Assembly (NCBI GenBank): GCA_900708905.1 | Contig: CAADRB010000021.1 | Coordinates: forward strand, 1,786,157-1,850,156 | Direction of reading: 5' to 3' | Source of the DNA: Hymenolepis diminuta | Taxonomy: Eukaryota > Platyhelminthes > Cestoda > Cyclophyllidea > Hymenolepididae | Length of the DNA stretch: 64,000 bases | Part shown: positions 14,901 to 24,895 of the stretch, piece after piece | How the letters are laid out: the number at the start of each line of letters is the position of its first letter | How positions within the stretch are numbered: the stretch's first letter is position 1 | The notes under the pieces: generated by a model | The model's input: only the letters and a program-made list of their open reading frames with translations | Database searches by the model: none | What the model was told of the DNA's origin: nothing | Translations under genes and position numbers: made by a program

Positions 14901-15162
14901 GGACGGATTCAACAAAGCTTTCATAGTTGTGGCTACATGTTTTCTCAATCTCTAACTCCCTGTCTGCAACTCGTTCATCTAGTCGGGCAATAAAGTTGGC
15001 TATAAGTTCACCAGTGGGTCCACCTTGTCCAGCTTCATAAGCAGCCACCTCATATTCACGAAGTTTACGAATAGCACTTGCGCAAGAACCACTACTACCA
15101 GATTCTAATTCATCAAGAAGGGCATTAAAGTCAATGGTGCCGAGAGTAGCCTCTGTAGTCAT
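3648..15162 (-). CDS. EXOC6: Exocyst complex component 6 (Sec15)
   Basis: Eight exons on the minus strand, in transcript order: 15162-14812, 14767-14510, 12840-12498, 11135-10876, 9454-8606, 7602-7210, 4672-4474, 3847-3648. All junctions are GT-AG and in phase, giving 950 residues; human EXOC6 is about 804. Sec15 is the exocyst subunit that binds Rab11/Sec4-type GTPases on secretory vesicles and links them to the tethering complex at the plasma membrane. Landmarks are LTDFLEEIRKHSTRLGAIAM (from residue 210), FGPIYRCLHIHSV, VVGFFLVDDYLRHT, FTHLPPKVAHTACISACKC and SELRQLLELVLNNDWSVYFA, each matching the human order. The extra length is partly a Ser/Pro/Gln and acidic linker at residues about 244-310, without clear counterpart in the vertebrate protein. 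The ATG lies 9 nt after the stop of the upstream COMM-domain frame in the same exon. Intron sizes run 44, 1669, 1362, 1421, 1003, 2537 and 626 bp. Confidence 0.93.
5006..5152 (+). repeat. tRNA-derived SINE, 5'-truncated, in an EXOC6 intron
   Basis: Contains gtcagaggtcacagtgagcg, ggtcagccgcactgattaag and ttggaaaacgctttcctaaa, which are the head end, body and 3' blocks of the local SINE family in the correct order. The tRNA-like A box is missing. It is antisense to EXOC6. Confidence 0.75.
9900..10095 (+). repeat. Possible degenerate SINE copy
   Basis: Weak match in block order to the SINE family: a gtcataggtcaagagatcga head-like segment, a central region, and gctccctccctaccaaagtt followed by ccttgggaacttta. 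It lies in an EXOC6 intron. Divergence is high, so it could be a chance or more distant relative. Confidence 0.35.
10455..10640 (+). repeat. tRNA-derived SINE body in an EXOC6 intron
   Basis: Shows gtacacccagtaagcgaaat, cggaattcgagtttctcacc and gaacgctttcctaaatgggt, three diagnostic blocks of the family, followed by gttattattaaac at the 3' end. The head is degenerate. Confidence 0.75.
11952..11982. repeat. (TA)n microsatellite
   Basis: An uninterrupted TA dinucleotide tract of about 30 bp within the 1362-bp intron of EXOC6. Confidence 0.95.
12880..13012 (+). repeat. Probable degenerate SINE copy
   Basis: Resembles the family in gaactcggtgaccaactgca, ggaggcagaactcaaatttc, ctcaacccaagaggagatag and cctgggagttattaaac, in the correct order. 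It lies about 40 bp upstream, in transcript sense, of EXOC6 exon 3, on the antisense strand. Confidence 0.5.
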
Positions 15163-15171
15163 CCTTGAGGT

Positions 15172-15444
15172 CTATTGATTAAGTTTCTTTAAAGCTGATT
15201 CAATATGTTTGTTACAATCGTCGAGGCCGGAAATCACTTTCAATATATCATCCGAGTTCAAATTCAGTTTGATGGACTTTCTGTCCTAAAACATTAAAAT
15301 GTAATTAAAAAGTGGGAAAAATACCTTTGATTTTGTCAAATCAAATTGAACGACTGCACAAGTACAATTATTGGGTAAGATACTCGGTTTTCGTGATATT
15401 ATTTCCCAGTTAAAAGATTCCAGACTATAGGCACGGGATGCCAT
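15172..15444 (-). CDS. Small COMM-domain protein (COMMD6/COMMD9-like), upstream cistron of EXOC6
   Basis: Two exons, 15444-15325 and 15285-15172, joined across a 39-bp GT-AG intron in phase 0, give 77 residues ending in TAG. The start MASRAYSLESFNWEII has the LxxFxW opening of a COMM domain. It continues with a hydrophobic strand (CAVVQFDL), a linker, a second strand (SIKLNLNS) and a terminal helix (DILKVISGLDDCNKHIESAL), the COMM order. COMM domains assemble the hetero-decameric COMMD ring of Commander, which works with retriever and CCC in endosomal recycling. Its size fits COMMD6, which is essentially only a COMM domain, but the strand pattern also recalls COMMD9. The frame stays open 5' of the ATG to a TAA at about 15500, so an upstream exon carrying the N-terminal helical domain cannot be excluded. 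The stop lies 9 nt from the EXOC6 ATG, in frame. The paralogue assignment is uncertain. Confidence 0.68.
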
Positions 15445-16951
15445 ATAAATAAAAAGATATCGATGATCTTCGTCCCGACTACAACAACCGGAAAGTGGAT
15501 CTTACAGATATTGCGTAACTTTGACCAATGAGATTCTGGATTTGCATTATTAAAAGTATCTCCGTGATAAATTCATAAATTGATTTACCAGATTTAAAAG
15601 AATATAACAGTGCCCTTTTAAGAAAATCTTCATAAAAATGGATTCAATACGCTCGGAAGAATATAAATATTTTCATCATTATGGGGAATAAATTATGACC
15701 ATAAAATTCGATTATAGTTTAAGGTAGAAATAAATATCTTGTGATCCCCTCTTATAGAAATTTCCCGCTTACTAACGAATATTTTCGGTACTCTTGTTCC
15801 TGAAATGTTATTTTACCGATTTTCAGATAAGTGATACATATTTCTTGATACGATATCTCATTATTGATTTTATGAAATAGTGTTTTCGATATTGGTCAGC
15901 CTTTCATCGACTTATTCATTACTTTTTTGTTCATAGTGGGAAAACCGTTCGAATTTTCTTAGGTTATCATATTTTAAGAAGCAAGTTTATACATTTTCCT
16001 AGAGCAAACCCAAATTAGTATCAACGAAATACAAGGATCTTACTTTACTTTCGATTGAAAATGAAGGTGTGCTCATTTGTTAGGCATTCAATACTGTGCT
16101 ATTAAATTCAAACTAAAGTAATGCAAATCTTTATCAATTTATTCGCTATTCTTTGCTGCGAATGTGTTCAAAGTCCGTGAATATTTAACACTGAAAAATT
16201 TCCCTTTATAAGGAAAATTGTATTTGAGCTTAAACTGTAAGCTTTTGAATATCATTAAAGACCATTTTGTCTTCTCAACCACCTGGAGAAAAATGAATTG
16301 TAGCGCTATGACTGGACCATATTGATTCAAAACCGATTGGTAAAAACTGAACATCATAGACGAGTATTTGCTGCAATCCAAGAGGCGAATTATGTAAATC
16401 GAATTTCCGAACGTAAAATACCCTCTTAGAAAATATTGTGTAACCCGAATCAAAACATTACTTGAAGTAGGACTCCATGAAAACTTTATGTCGATTCCAG
16501 TATCTCTTTGATTCCATCCCTTTGTCGTTTATCGGATTTTCTGTTAAGCGATGTCAGTTACTTCTCGTAATTGAAAAATGCAATATCTTTTATTACAAGT
16601 GTAGTATATTCAACGACATGTGTTCTAAACTACATAGTCAAGCACCCTTTTTTATTATCTATCAGTGAAAAGTATATAATCCTGTAAGATAAATTACATT
16701 AGAGATATAGACACTATGGTGAATTTATATCTGTGTGTGCGATTATTCGTTTTGCATAAAGAAATCACATATAAGAAAACTAATAGTGTATTTTATATTA
16801 TCAACTAGAAAATGTTAAAAGAAACAGATTGAGATGTCGTTTTATTTTTAATTTACTGACACCCATTGACAAAACTGTGTTTGTTTTAATAAGCGCTTTG
16901 TCTACTTGTTCGGCCTCTTCTCTGCAGCGCACTTTTTATTTTACCACCGGG
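15445..16951. other. Intergenic, divergent promoter region
   Basis: About 1.5 kb between the divergent COMM/EXOC6 unit and the PITP gene. A minus-strand open frame at 16139-16453 has no recognisable family and a composition like the AT-rich background. No core promoter element stands out. Both flanking units presumably start here. Confidence 0.45.
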
Positions 16952-18155
16952 ATGATTATCAAAGAATAGTAATTTTTAATTATTTTCTTCAGTCTTAATT
17001 TGCTGATTCTATTAATTATAAATGTAATTTTTCGCAAATTTAGCCGCGTCATTCTTCCCATGACGGTTGAAGAGTACCAAGTTGCTCAACTCTGGACTGT
17101 CATTGAGGCATCCAAAGATGAGACTGGCGGCGGTGATGGTGTTGAAATCCTTGTAAATGAGCCTTTTGATAAAAAAAATCACCCTCCGACTCAAGCCCTT
17201 CCTGGTGGCGAGGCTCACGTCAAGGGTCAATATACTCATAAAATTTATCACCTGTCCTGCAAGGTTCCCAGTTTTATTCGTATGATTGCTCCGGCTGGAG
17301 CTCTAAATGTCACTGAGTTGGCTTGGAATGCTTATCCCTACTGCAGGACGGTTATTACTGTAAGTATTTCGGATCTCAAGTTATTTGGGCAAATTTCTTA
17401 AGAACTAACTTATTTTTTCTTGATTATAGAACGAATATATGAAAAAGGACTTCTTCCTTAAAGTGGAGACTATGCACGTTCAGGATAAGATCGATATTGA
17501 AAACGTATGTTTATTTTCTTTATTCTCACCTCATACTTGTCTTTCAAAGGTTCATGAGCTACCCCCAGATATGCTAGCCAAACGTGAGGTCATTTACATC
17601 GATATTTCACAGGATTATGACGGCTCTAATCCTAAGTGGGATCCAAAAACATTCCAGTCGAAGACAACTGGACGTGGTCCTCTTGTTGGTCCTAGGTGGT
17701 GGGAGGTATGTATCTTGCCAATTTCTTAATTATTGATTTTGTGCGTAGAAAACTGACATGCCTGTCATGTGCGCCTACAAACTCGTAACTTGTAATTTCA
17801 AATGGTTGGGCCTTCAAAATTTGGTTGAGAGCTTTATTGCCAAGGTAAACCTCCCTCGTATCCAGTTTATTCATTTTGAGTGCATGTTTTAACATTGTAC
17901 GTAATTGACTTTCACAGGCTGAACACAGGCTCTTTTACAATTTTCATTGTCAACTCTTTTGCAATATTGACAACTGGCACCGTCTTTCAATGGATGATAT
18001 TCGAAGAATGGAAGCTGAAATAAAGGAAGAACTTGACAAGGTAACTATCTCTCCTCTCGCTTTCTACTTCATTTTGCTTTTAAGTTCTTATTTTCTTCTC
18101 CACTCTTTAGCAACGAAAAGAAGGTCACCTGAAAGGGACGGTTGAGACGAGCTAA
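16952..18155 (+). CDS. Class I phosphatidylinositol transfer protein (PITPNA/PITPNB type)
   Basis: Seven exons: 16952-16968, 17044-17359, 17430-17504, 17550-17705, 17749-17844, 17918-18040 and 18111-18155, all GT-AG and in phase, giving 275 residues (human PITPNA 270). The first coding exon is only 17 nt (MIIKE plus two bases of Tyr6) and corresponds to human MVLLKEY. The protein moves PI and PC between membranes. Visible are [40 protein letters not shown] (with the Thr and Lys that contact inositol), [25 protein letters not shown] and the C-terminal [11 protein letters not shown] helix. Two differences stand out. About 13 extra residues lie at 51-65 before KGQYTHK, and the membrane-docking double Trp of vertebrate PITPs (KFKWWGLQ) reads Trp207-Leu208 here. 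All introns are 43-75 bp. The family is certain; alpha versus beta orthology cannot be decided. Confidence 0.95.
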
Positions 18156-18482
18156 TTGACGAATTATTCCTTGGAGTATTATATCTTTGACTCTTTTTCC
18201 CTCGCTTTTCATAGTCTTCTTCTTTATTTCCATATGCATCCCTTTATCCCTAATCTATCGATCGATTGTGTCTGTTGTAGCTGATTAAGAAATGAGTATT
18301 TTTTTCTCCCGTTTGTGTGAGTGTGCATCTGTCAAACCCTGTGTCTCTCGCTTTATATTCTTCTATTTTTGGCGCCCTAGTAACATTAAGGAAGGAATAA
18401 CTATATTATTACCTGTTCCTGTCTTCAAGTGAATCTGTCCTCTACGCCATTCCTGATACGTGGAGGTTTGTAAGTAGCTGTG

Positions 18483-18488
18483 AATAAA
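18483..18488 (+). terminator. Candidate polyadenylation signal of the PITP gene
   Basis: An AATAAA hexamer about 330 bp after the PITP stop codon, followed within 20 bases by a GT-rich stretch (ttgtgtctgtgct), the usual layout of a cleavage site. Not confirmed by transcripts. Confidence 0.5.
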
Positions 18489-19364
18489 TTGACCTTGTGT
18501 CTGTGCTACCTTTTTACCTCCAAGTATTTACTCCTGTTGACCGGTTTTAGCTAAGCCGAATGATCATTAATATTTCTTAAATCCATGTTATTCAGTGTGA
18601 TAGTTGCTGCGTCGCCAAATATATTTACTACCACGAGGCGGAGGTAGTGTTGAGGCAGCTTGTCTTTTTTGATATGCTTAAAGGCGATCGATTGCAGTAC
18701 TATTACATCAGAGTTAATTTCGCGCGTCATTTGATCAATTAAAAGTTTATGATATGGTGCCACATTAAGATAATAAGATAATGTGACTCTTTGTGAGTAC
18801 GTAGAGTTTGAACTTAGGATGTAGGTGGGTTTAGTGGATATATAAATTTCCAGGAGCTATACTTTGGTTTTTCGGCGGTGTCAGATTTGGGGCACTGGAA
18901 GCAAGCTGGATTATTGATAACCTATGCGGAAGACTTCCTGTTTCGATGCTTTTGCTCAGATTCCAGACAAAATATGAAGAAGGCAAAGTTCAGTCATGAG
19001 TTGTTGAATGAGTGGCGGGATCTCATTTCCAGATACGAAGAGCGTAAGGTGGTTAGTTGATAGACGAGGGCTCTCTGATTGTACCGGCTATTGTCAGACT
19101 GATAAAATAATTGAGCCATGATGGCTGTTAATAATAAAGAATATATGCATAAGAGGTGCCAGTTGATTTCAGTTGATAACCATTGCTACTTGTGTTCCCG
19201 CACCTTCTTTATTGGGTCATTCAATAGAGCGGATTTGTCACTTTCTCCAATCACTCGCTTCACTCTTTTTCCGCCCATGACTTTTCTGTTAACTTGTCTT
19301 TGTTATCTTACTCCATCATTTCTCAATCGCGGTACAAGATTAGCGTTTTCCCACTGCTAGTAGG

Positions 19365-19475
19365 GATATCCTTAGTATTACGCCACTAACTGTGATGGTT
19401 AAACACCTCAACCACAACATGCCGCCAAATTGCCAGCCCCATTGTGCCCAAAGTTAGGAAGCATAAAAAGCTGGC
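19365..19475 (+). repeat. Dispersed repeat, copy 1 of an inverted pair
   Basis: Contains cttagtattacgccactaac, a gatggttaaacacctcaacc block, cgccaaattgccagccccat and gaagcataaaaagctggctt. The reverse complement of about 32535-32640 has the same blocks in the same order (agtattaatgaccgtgacgg, ggtttaacatccaactaccc, ctaaatcgccagccccattg, then gctgggaagcat). No coding capacity or family recognised. Confidence 0.6.
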
Positions 19476-19769
19476 TTCCGGGGGGGGGGGAGGAGAGTGT
19501 TTCACATAGTTTTAGCAGACCTGTCCCACGTGTAAGAAAGGAGACAAAATTCTTACCAATTCTACAGATCGCCAAGGATGTAATGGGTGACGCTTCAACT
19601 TAGAAACTTCATAATTTGCTAGTTAAAGTTTGGCAACTCTTGTGTTTCCTTCTAATGGAAGTGCCCAGCCAAAGTTTCAATTCCCTAACTCTACAGTGGA
19701 GCTCGCAGGTACGATAGCATAGTATCCGGGCTCTCAATGTTAGACCACATGATAAACTCCACTTGAGAA

Positions 19770-19915
19770 ATAGTGATTGGCTTTTCCCTACCGTCAGGTA
19801 TATCACGATTTTCTGGTTGTAAATGACTCAATATAGTAAGGTTTGATAAACTCAAAACGTGTTCTTTCAGGGATCTTGTAGGCAGCATCCAATATGTTGC
19901 AAATAGCTCTTACAA
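19770..19915 (+). repeat. Dispersed repeat family with an acgtgttct core, copy 1
   Basis: Holds aaaacgtgttctttcaggga followed by tcttgtaggc and, about 20 bp on, caatatgttgcaa. Two other places share this arrangement: 22990-23110 (aagacgtgttctctccgggg, tcttctgggc, caatatgttacaa) and 41340-41450 (aagacgcgttctccccgtgt, tcttttggaa). Identity is partial and the element ends are not defined. Confidence 0.45.
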
Positions 19916-22900
19916 TGACTATTGCTAAGTTAAGCTAATTAATTTTCGTTCCTAATTGATGACTTCATAACCATTACTAGACAATGTTTGTACAGTATCG
20001 TAGCGAAATGAATTTGTTAAATCGTCTTGATGAGGGACTATTATAGATTTTGTTTCAGGGTAAACTGGTTTCGGGTTTTTTGATAGGTAGCCCTATTTGA
20101 CATCGGCAAATGACAGTTACATTCCATTTTTGAGATTTTGTTAATCGGATTAATGGTTCATGCATTCTACGTCATTAATTTTTTAGTAAACATTACAAGC
20201 CTAGCCTAAAATCTGATGTAATCAACAAGGCACAAGGTTGTATGATATTACTTGGCTTGAAAAAGGGACTAAGCGTGGGGGGATTTATCTTGCCAAATCA
20301 TTAAAAGCATTTCTCAAACATAATCAGATAATACGTCCTACTAGAAAGGTGGATGGCAGTTCAATACATCAGTCAATATTAGGTTAAATTAACCTAACAG
20401 AGGTCATTATATAACTAGATTAGCAAACGACACGGATATTATAACTAAGGGCTAAGGAAGAAATTTAAAGAATTCTTGCATTCCAATATATTCTGCAATT
20501 AAGTATATAGAGTGATTGAAAAAGTAGTTCCTATCACGATGTTCAAGATAACGTGACAACTTGCCAGCATATCATAGAGTTCGAAAGCAAAGATGATAAA
20601 AGATGAATACAAAAGTGCATATTCAGACCAGTGGAAAGATATTCAAGATTTGTCATGCATAAATCAAGGTCACAGGAATTTTGAGCAGTTCAATGGGGTT
20701 TTCTTTATTATAATGTGAACTGATGAATAATTAGTTGACTTTTAGATAGAAAGTAATTTATAAATCATCCTGCATACTTCACCAATCCGTAGTCCAAGCA
20801 AAAAAATAATTTTTTAACACCCAATCAAATTACAGGATTTTGCCACGTATAGTGATCTTACGATAGACTGCTGAGATTGAATTGACCTTTTCCATAGTAA
20901 ATGAATTGCGTGTCTGAAGTAAGCACAAAATTAGTGCTTACTCAAAGCATTATCTGTAGCTCAAGACTGTAAGAAGATACGACTGAATGAAGGTAGCATG
21001 ACTAACTATTCAAGTAAATTAACTGGTCAACAGCCTTGACTATCGCAGGCATGAACTCACCTGAAAAGCCTGGGATCAAACCTTGGAATGAAAGCTTTGG
21101 AAGATTTGGATATTACAAAGTGAATTATACCCCTCATGAAAAAGTAGACAACTCAATTAATCTAGAATACTTGAACTTTGGACTTCACTTTACATTTCTT
21201 TTCCACTCACCATTTTCATCTCCTTCTGGACTATTTTGCTATTTCGCTTATTGAGATATCATCACATGATAAAGATTTGTAGAAATTATTTTGCCTTACT
21301 ATGGTTAATATATTTATTTCCGTTAATTTATAGAGGTAGTATACCCTATACCATTGGAAAAAGAGGACGCATAACTATAACCGATTGAAAATTGTTTGGT
21401 ATTGGATAAGAATACTCGATCCATGGGATTTGGGATTTCATATGATACTCGCACAAATTTTAATATAGAGGGTGACATTCTGATACACAGCATTTCAACA
21501 TCCTTACCTTCTATAAAAATTAAAGCAGCCGGAAATGGGGTACTAGAAGTAATCCCGATAATAATGCAAAGCTATCATTTTCTCTTCCTCGAAAATTCGG
21601 ATATGGTTGCGAGGTTTGCACTTCCCTGCTTCCGCTCGAATTCCCTTGAGGTAGGGATTTGTCATTTTTATTGACTTGATCTTGAATAAACAATAGTGGA
21701 TTGCGCTTGGTTAATTTACTTTGAACCTAATTAAAAATAGGAAATTGAGAAACAAATCCGCCCTTCGTTCTCCTCTGAGTTAATAAACACGAATTTCCGC
21801 TTTCTCTCCCTCAAATCAATTTAAAATCAGGCTTTCATAATGTTCGATAAATCAGCAAAGAACGTAAGTTCAAGGAGATCCTTCCTCATTTCTAAAAATA
21901 CTAACCCATGGCAGTATTGACTTAAAGATAAACTTGGAACTGATACTATGGCAAGCGTAAAATAGAGGAACTCCTCAAATTTGATCTAAGCTACCAGGCA
22001 CTTTGCTACTGAAGAATAGGATAGCTAACAACCTCGCCAGATCATCATGGGGGAACAGGGACCTATGGAAAACTAGCATATCGACATATGCACATCTTCA
22101 GGTCCCATGCTATGGGAAAGGGTAGTGATTATTGTGGCAAGATGGTTGCTTACTCTCACTCATACCTCTTAGTGCTTTTTGATCCATTCCTTCTACCTTT
22201 CACACTTTCGCAGTTTTTTGCCCTTTTATTCCTTATTATCTTAATAAATTCATGTTTAGATCATGCTATATACAGTGATTATTTATTTATGTGATGGCAG
22301 TGTGACTTAAATGAATGCACGCTATGTTGCTCTCTATAACAACCTCTCCAGACACGTGGACTGCTCCTGTGGCGTGATTTTGGTGAAATTGCATGATATA
22401 TAGAGTAAAACTATTTCTATCTCCCTTCTCCTAGATGCAGGTGATAGGCTATTAGTCATCAGAACACCAGGACCTCCTTCTATGGTCCTAGAGATGAGGT
22501 ATTTCTTCCTCAGAAGTGAAAGCAATATGTTCTTGAATCAAGGCAGAATCGAATATTTTCAACAATGAGTTAAATTCATGACAGTTCTTTGAGCGAACAT
22601 CATGGCTAATGAACAAGATCTCTTGAGCAATATTTCGCCATGCCCAAGATAGATAATAAACTCTTCTAACTATCATATTGTCTTATTCGTCAAAATAAGG
22701 GAAGACATTTCAAGTAGCCAATTTTAAATAATGCCCAGCAAACTCTGATAAATTACTCTCTAGATTAACTTGCCTTTACCTTCCGGAAATAATGATTGAC
22801 ATTCTAATAACAATAACGCTATGCAAATAATGTTCAAAGCTTGGATTAAAGAAGTCTTTCCGGTTCCATACGGTTTTTAGTCATTAATTCGAATTTCGTA

Positions 22901-22989
22901 CGAAGTGATCAGATTGCCCGTCCTCTATCACTTTTGAGATATCTAGAAATCTAGATTCTGGCATTTGTACCTAATGCTTAAATCTGTTC

Positions 22990-23112
22990 TCCCAGAATGC
23001 AACTCGATACAACATATTAGGATGTGATCTAGTCAAGACGTGTTCTCTCCGGGGTCTTCTGGGCTTTTAGTGCGCAGTTATCAATATGTTACAATTTCCA
23101 TCTTCAGTTATC
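22990..23112 (+). repeat. Dispersed repeat family with an acgtgttct core, copy 2
   Basis: Shares the core and the downstream caatatgtta segment with the copy at 19.77 kb and the core with 41.34 kb. It also has upstream agaatgcaactcgatacaac, which resembles aattgatacaatgcaataac of the 41.3 kb copy. Confidence 0.5.
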
Positions 23113-24117
23113 AAATTTCGAATTTGAATGGGTTAAATGACAGTCACTGAGGAGCGGTCATAAGTGAAAAATGTCAGCTCTCATAAGATAATAACAATAT
23201 CTATGGTAATTAGGTTACAAGTTATCATGGCTGAAACAGCCAACACTGCCGATTCCCGCCTCTCAAGTGAAAAGCCGTCAAATATATGCAAATATTTCTG
23301 GAAAAGAAAGAGAAGCTTTTGCTCTATCAATAAAATCACTGTTCCTCAAGCGCAACCTTTAACAGAGAATTCCAGTGCCCAATTTCCGGTTGTTTTAAGT
23401 GATACAAAAGATGCCATTCTTATCACCGACGTCAGGTTCAACGTAAACCTCTTCAAAAGATAGTTTGAAAAGCAACAAAATATATTCTCCCGAGTTGAGA
23501 ATAGAAGTAAAAGTCCTATTTCCATGGACCAAATCGCCGAATTTTTCCGGAACTGTTTGATTTTAATATTCTTAGAAAGATCACTAATAATACAATTGAC
23601 ATGCACACGTTTGTTGGATCCTCTTAAGTCACATTATCTGTTGCCAACACCACAGCCTTATGTGAAATAAAATTGTATCCTGTATTACCGCAATTCTCTC
23701 TTAATGTTCCGTTATACTGACTAACTCTAACAAAATTCGGATCCTTGACGTCTTGTCCCGTCCACGTCCTGAATTGACCTAACCCGATGTTTCACTTCAC
23801 CTTCATATGTATTTTTATTTACTTCTCATGGTGGGGCAAAGCTTCACAAATTTTTATTACTTGAAAACATTCGAAATCATATTTAAGCACATGATGAATA
23901 GCGAAATTGGGGAAAATAATGTTGATACCTTACACAATATTTGCTGTTAGCCCTTTTCATAATTGCTTATTGATTTGTCGCAGTTTTCAAATCTTCAACA
24001 TTTGGGCTTGTCAATCCTTGCCTCTATGCTCAACCAGCCTCTTTCAAAGCCCATAATGAGAAATGCTCTCAACTTTTCTACCACCCCTCTTGTTCATCAG
24101 ACTTAATCAGAGAGGCT

Positions 24118-24235
24118 AGACATCCACGCCACTGGATGTCCACTGATGGGCATTGATATTATTACCTCTGACTTAGTACACATGCATGTTGACCACCGCG
24201 CCACCGGCGCACATCTAACCAGTAACGTACCCTTT
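24118..24235 (-). repeat. tRNA-derived SINE head, minus strand
   Basis: On the minus strand it reads gccggtggcgcggtggtcaa (A-box region, aligned with agcgtagtggttaa of the 61.4 kb copy), then a gtgtactaagtcagaggtaa segment and tcaatgcccatcagtggaca. This is the tRNA-like head of the local SINE family; the body is not evident. Confidence 0.65.
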
Positions 24236-24535
24236 CCTTTTACTATGTTGGTTTCAGCTCACAGCCACTTGACGGAGCTCTGTTCTGATACTCTTTCAAC
24301 AAATTTTTCCAATTGCATTCTTTTAGAAGAATTTCTTTTACCGGCCTTTGCAAGCCAACCACTACAGACTTCTTACCTTCAATCCCTGGGCACCGTAGAA
24401 GCAATTCATAGAAGGCAAGAAGTTCTGGAAAAGACGACCGTTTAATAGCGAACTAGCTTTTATTATGAAATATTATTATTACCCATAGTAATACAAAAAT
24501 TACAATTTTTAATTGTGGTAGTAACTGAAATCGGT

Positions 24536-24895
24536 CAAGAGAAAGTCCAACAAATGATAAAGTGAATGTGATCAAAAATACATTGAAAGCAACGTCAAGA
24601 TATCAGAGAGTCTTACTCTTTTGATTTTTGGATTCAGGTTATACAATATCAAATAAATGGATGCCTAACGTCCGAAAATTCAAATTTCATGATTCGTGCC
24701 TGGATTGAAGCAAGGGCTATTCTACGATATCCAGGGCCTATTGACAGATTTTAATTATGACAGTCTTGAGGTTTTGCTACCTCAATTCATTATTTCTGCC
24801 AATATTTAAGAAGGAAACATGTTCCTACATGATATTCATCAGCTTACAATCTTAAAATTAGCAGAGATGAAATAGCTAAAATTCGAGGTCGTGAA
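24536..24895 (+). repeat. Unclassified 0.35-kb dispersed repeat, copy 1
   Basis: Aligned by eye with 44668-45005 in the same orientation. Shared blocks, in order, are gtccaacaaatgataaag, a tcaagatatc/tcaaggtatc block, tttgatttttggattcaggt/ttgattttggatttgggttg, tcatgattcgtgcctgga/tatgattcgtcccttgga, ttctacgat, aagaaggaaac/aagaaggatcg, atgatattcatcagc/atgatattcagcagc and gagatgaaatagctaaaa/gagatgagatagctaaaa. No protein-coding frame is conserved. Confidence 0.7.

Noticed and set aside
16139..16453. Minus-strand open frame of 104 codons as an upstream exon of the COMM gene
   Set aside because: No COMMD-type N-terminal helical pattern, no convincing splice junction to 15444, and composition like AT-rich background.
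23164..23463. Plus-strand open frame of 99 codons as a gene
   Set aside because: No family match, no flanking exons, and no start or splice context beyond chance expectation in a repeat-rich intergenic region.
24146..24445. Plus-strand open frame of 99 codons
   Set aside because: Its first part lies on the antisense strand of a SINE head, so it is not an independent gene.
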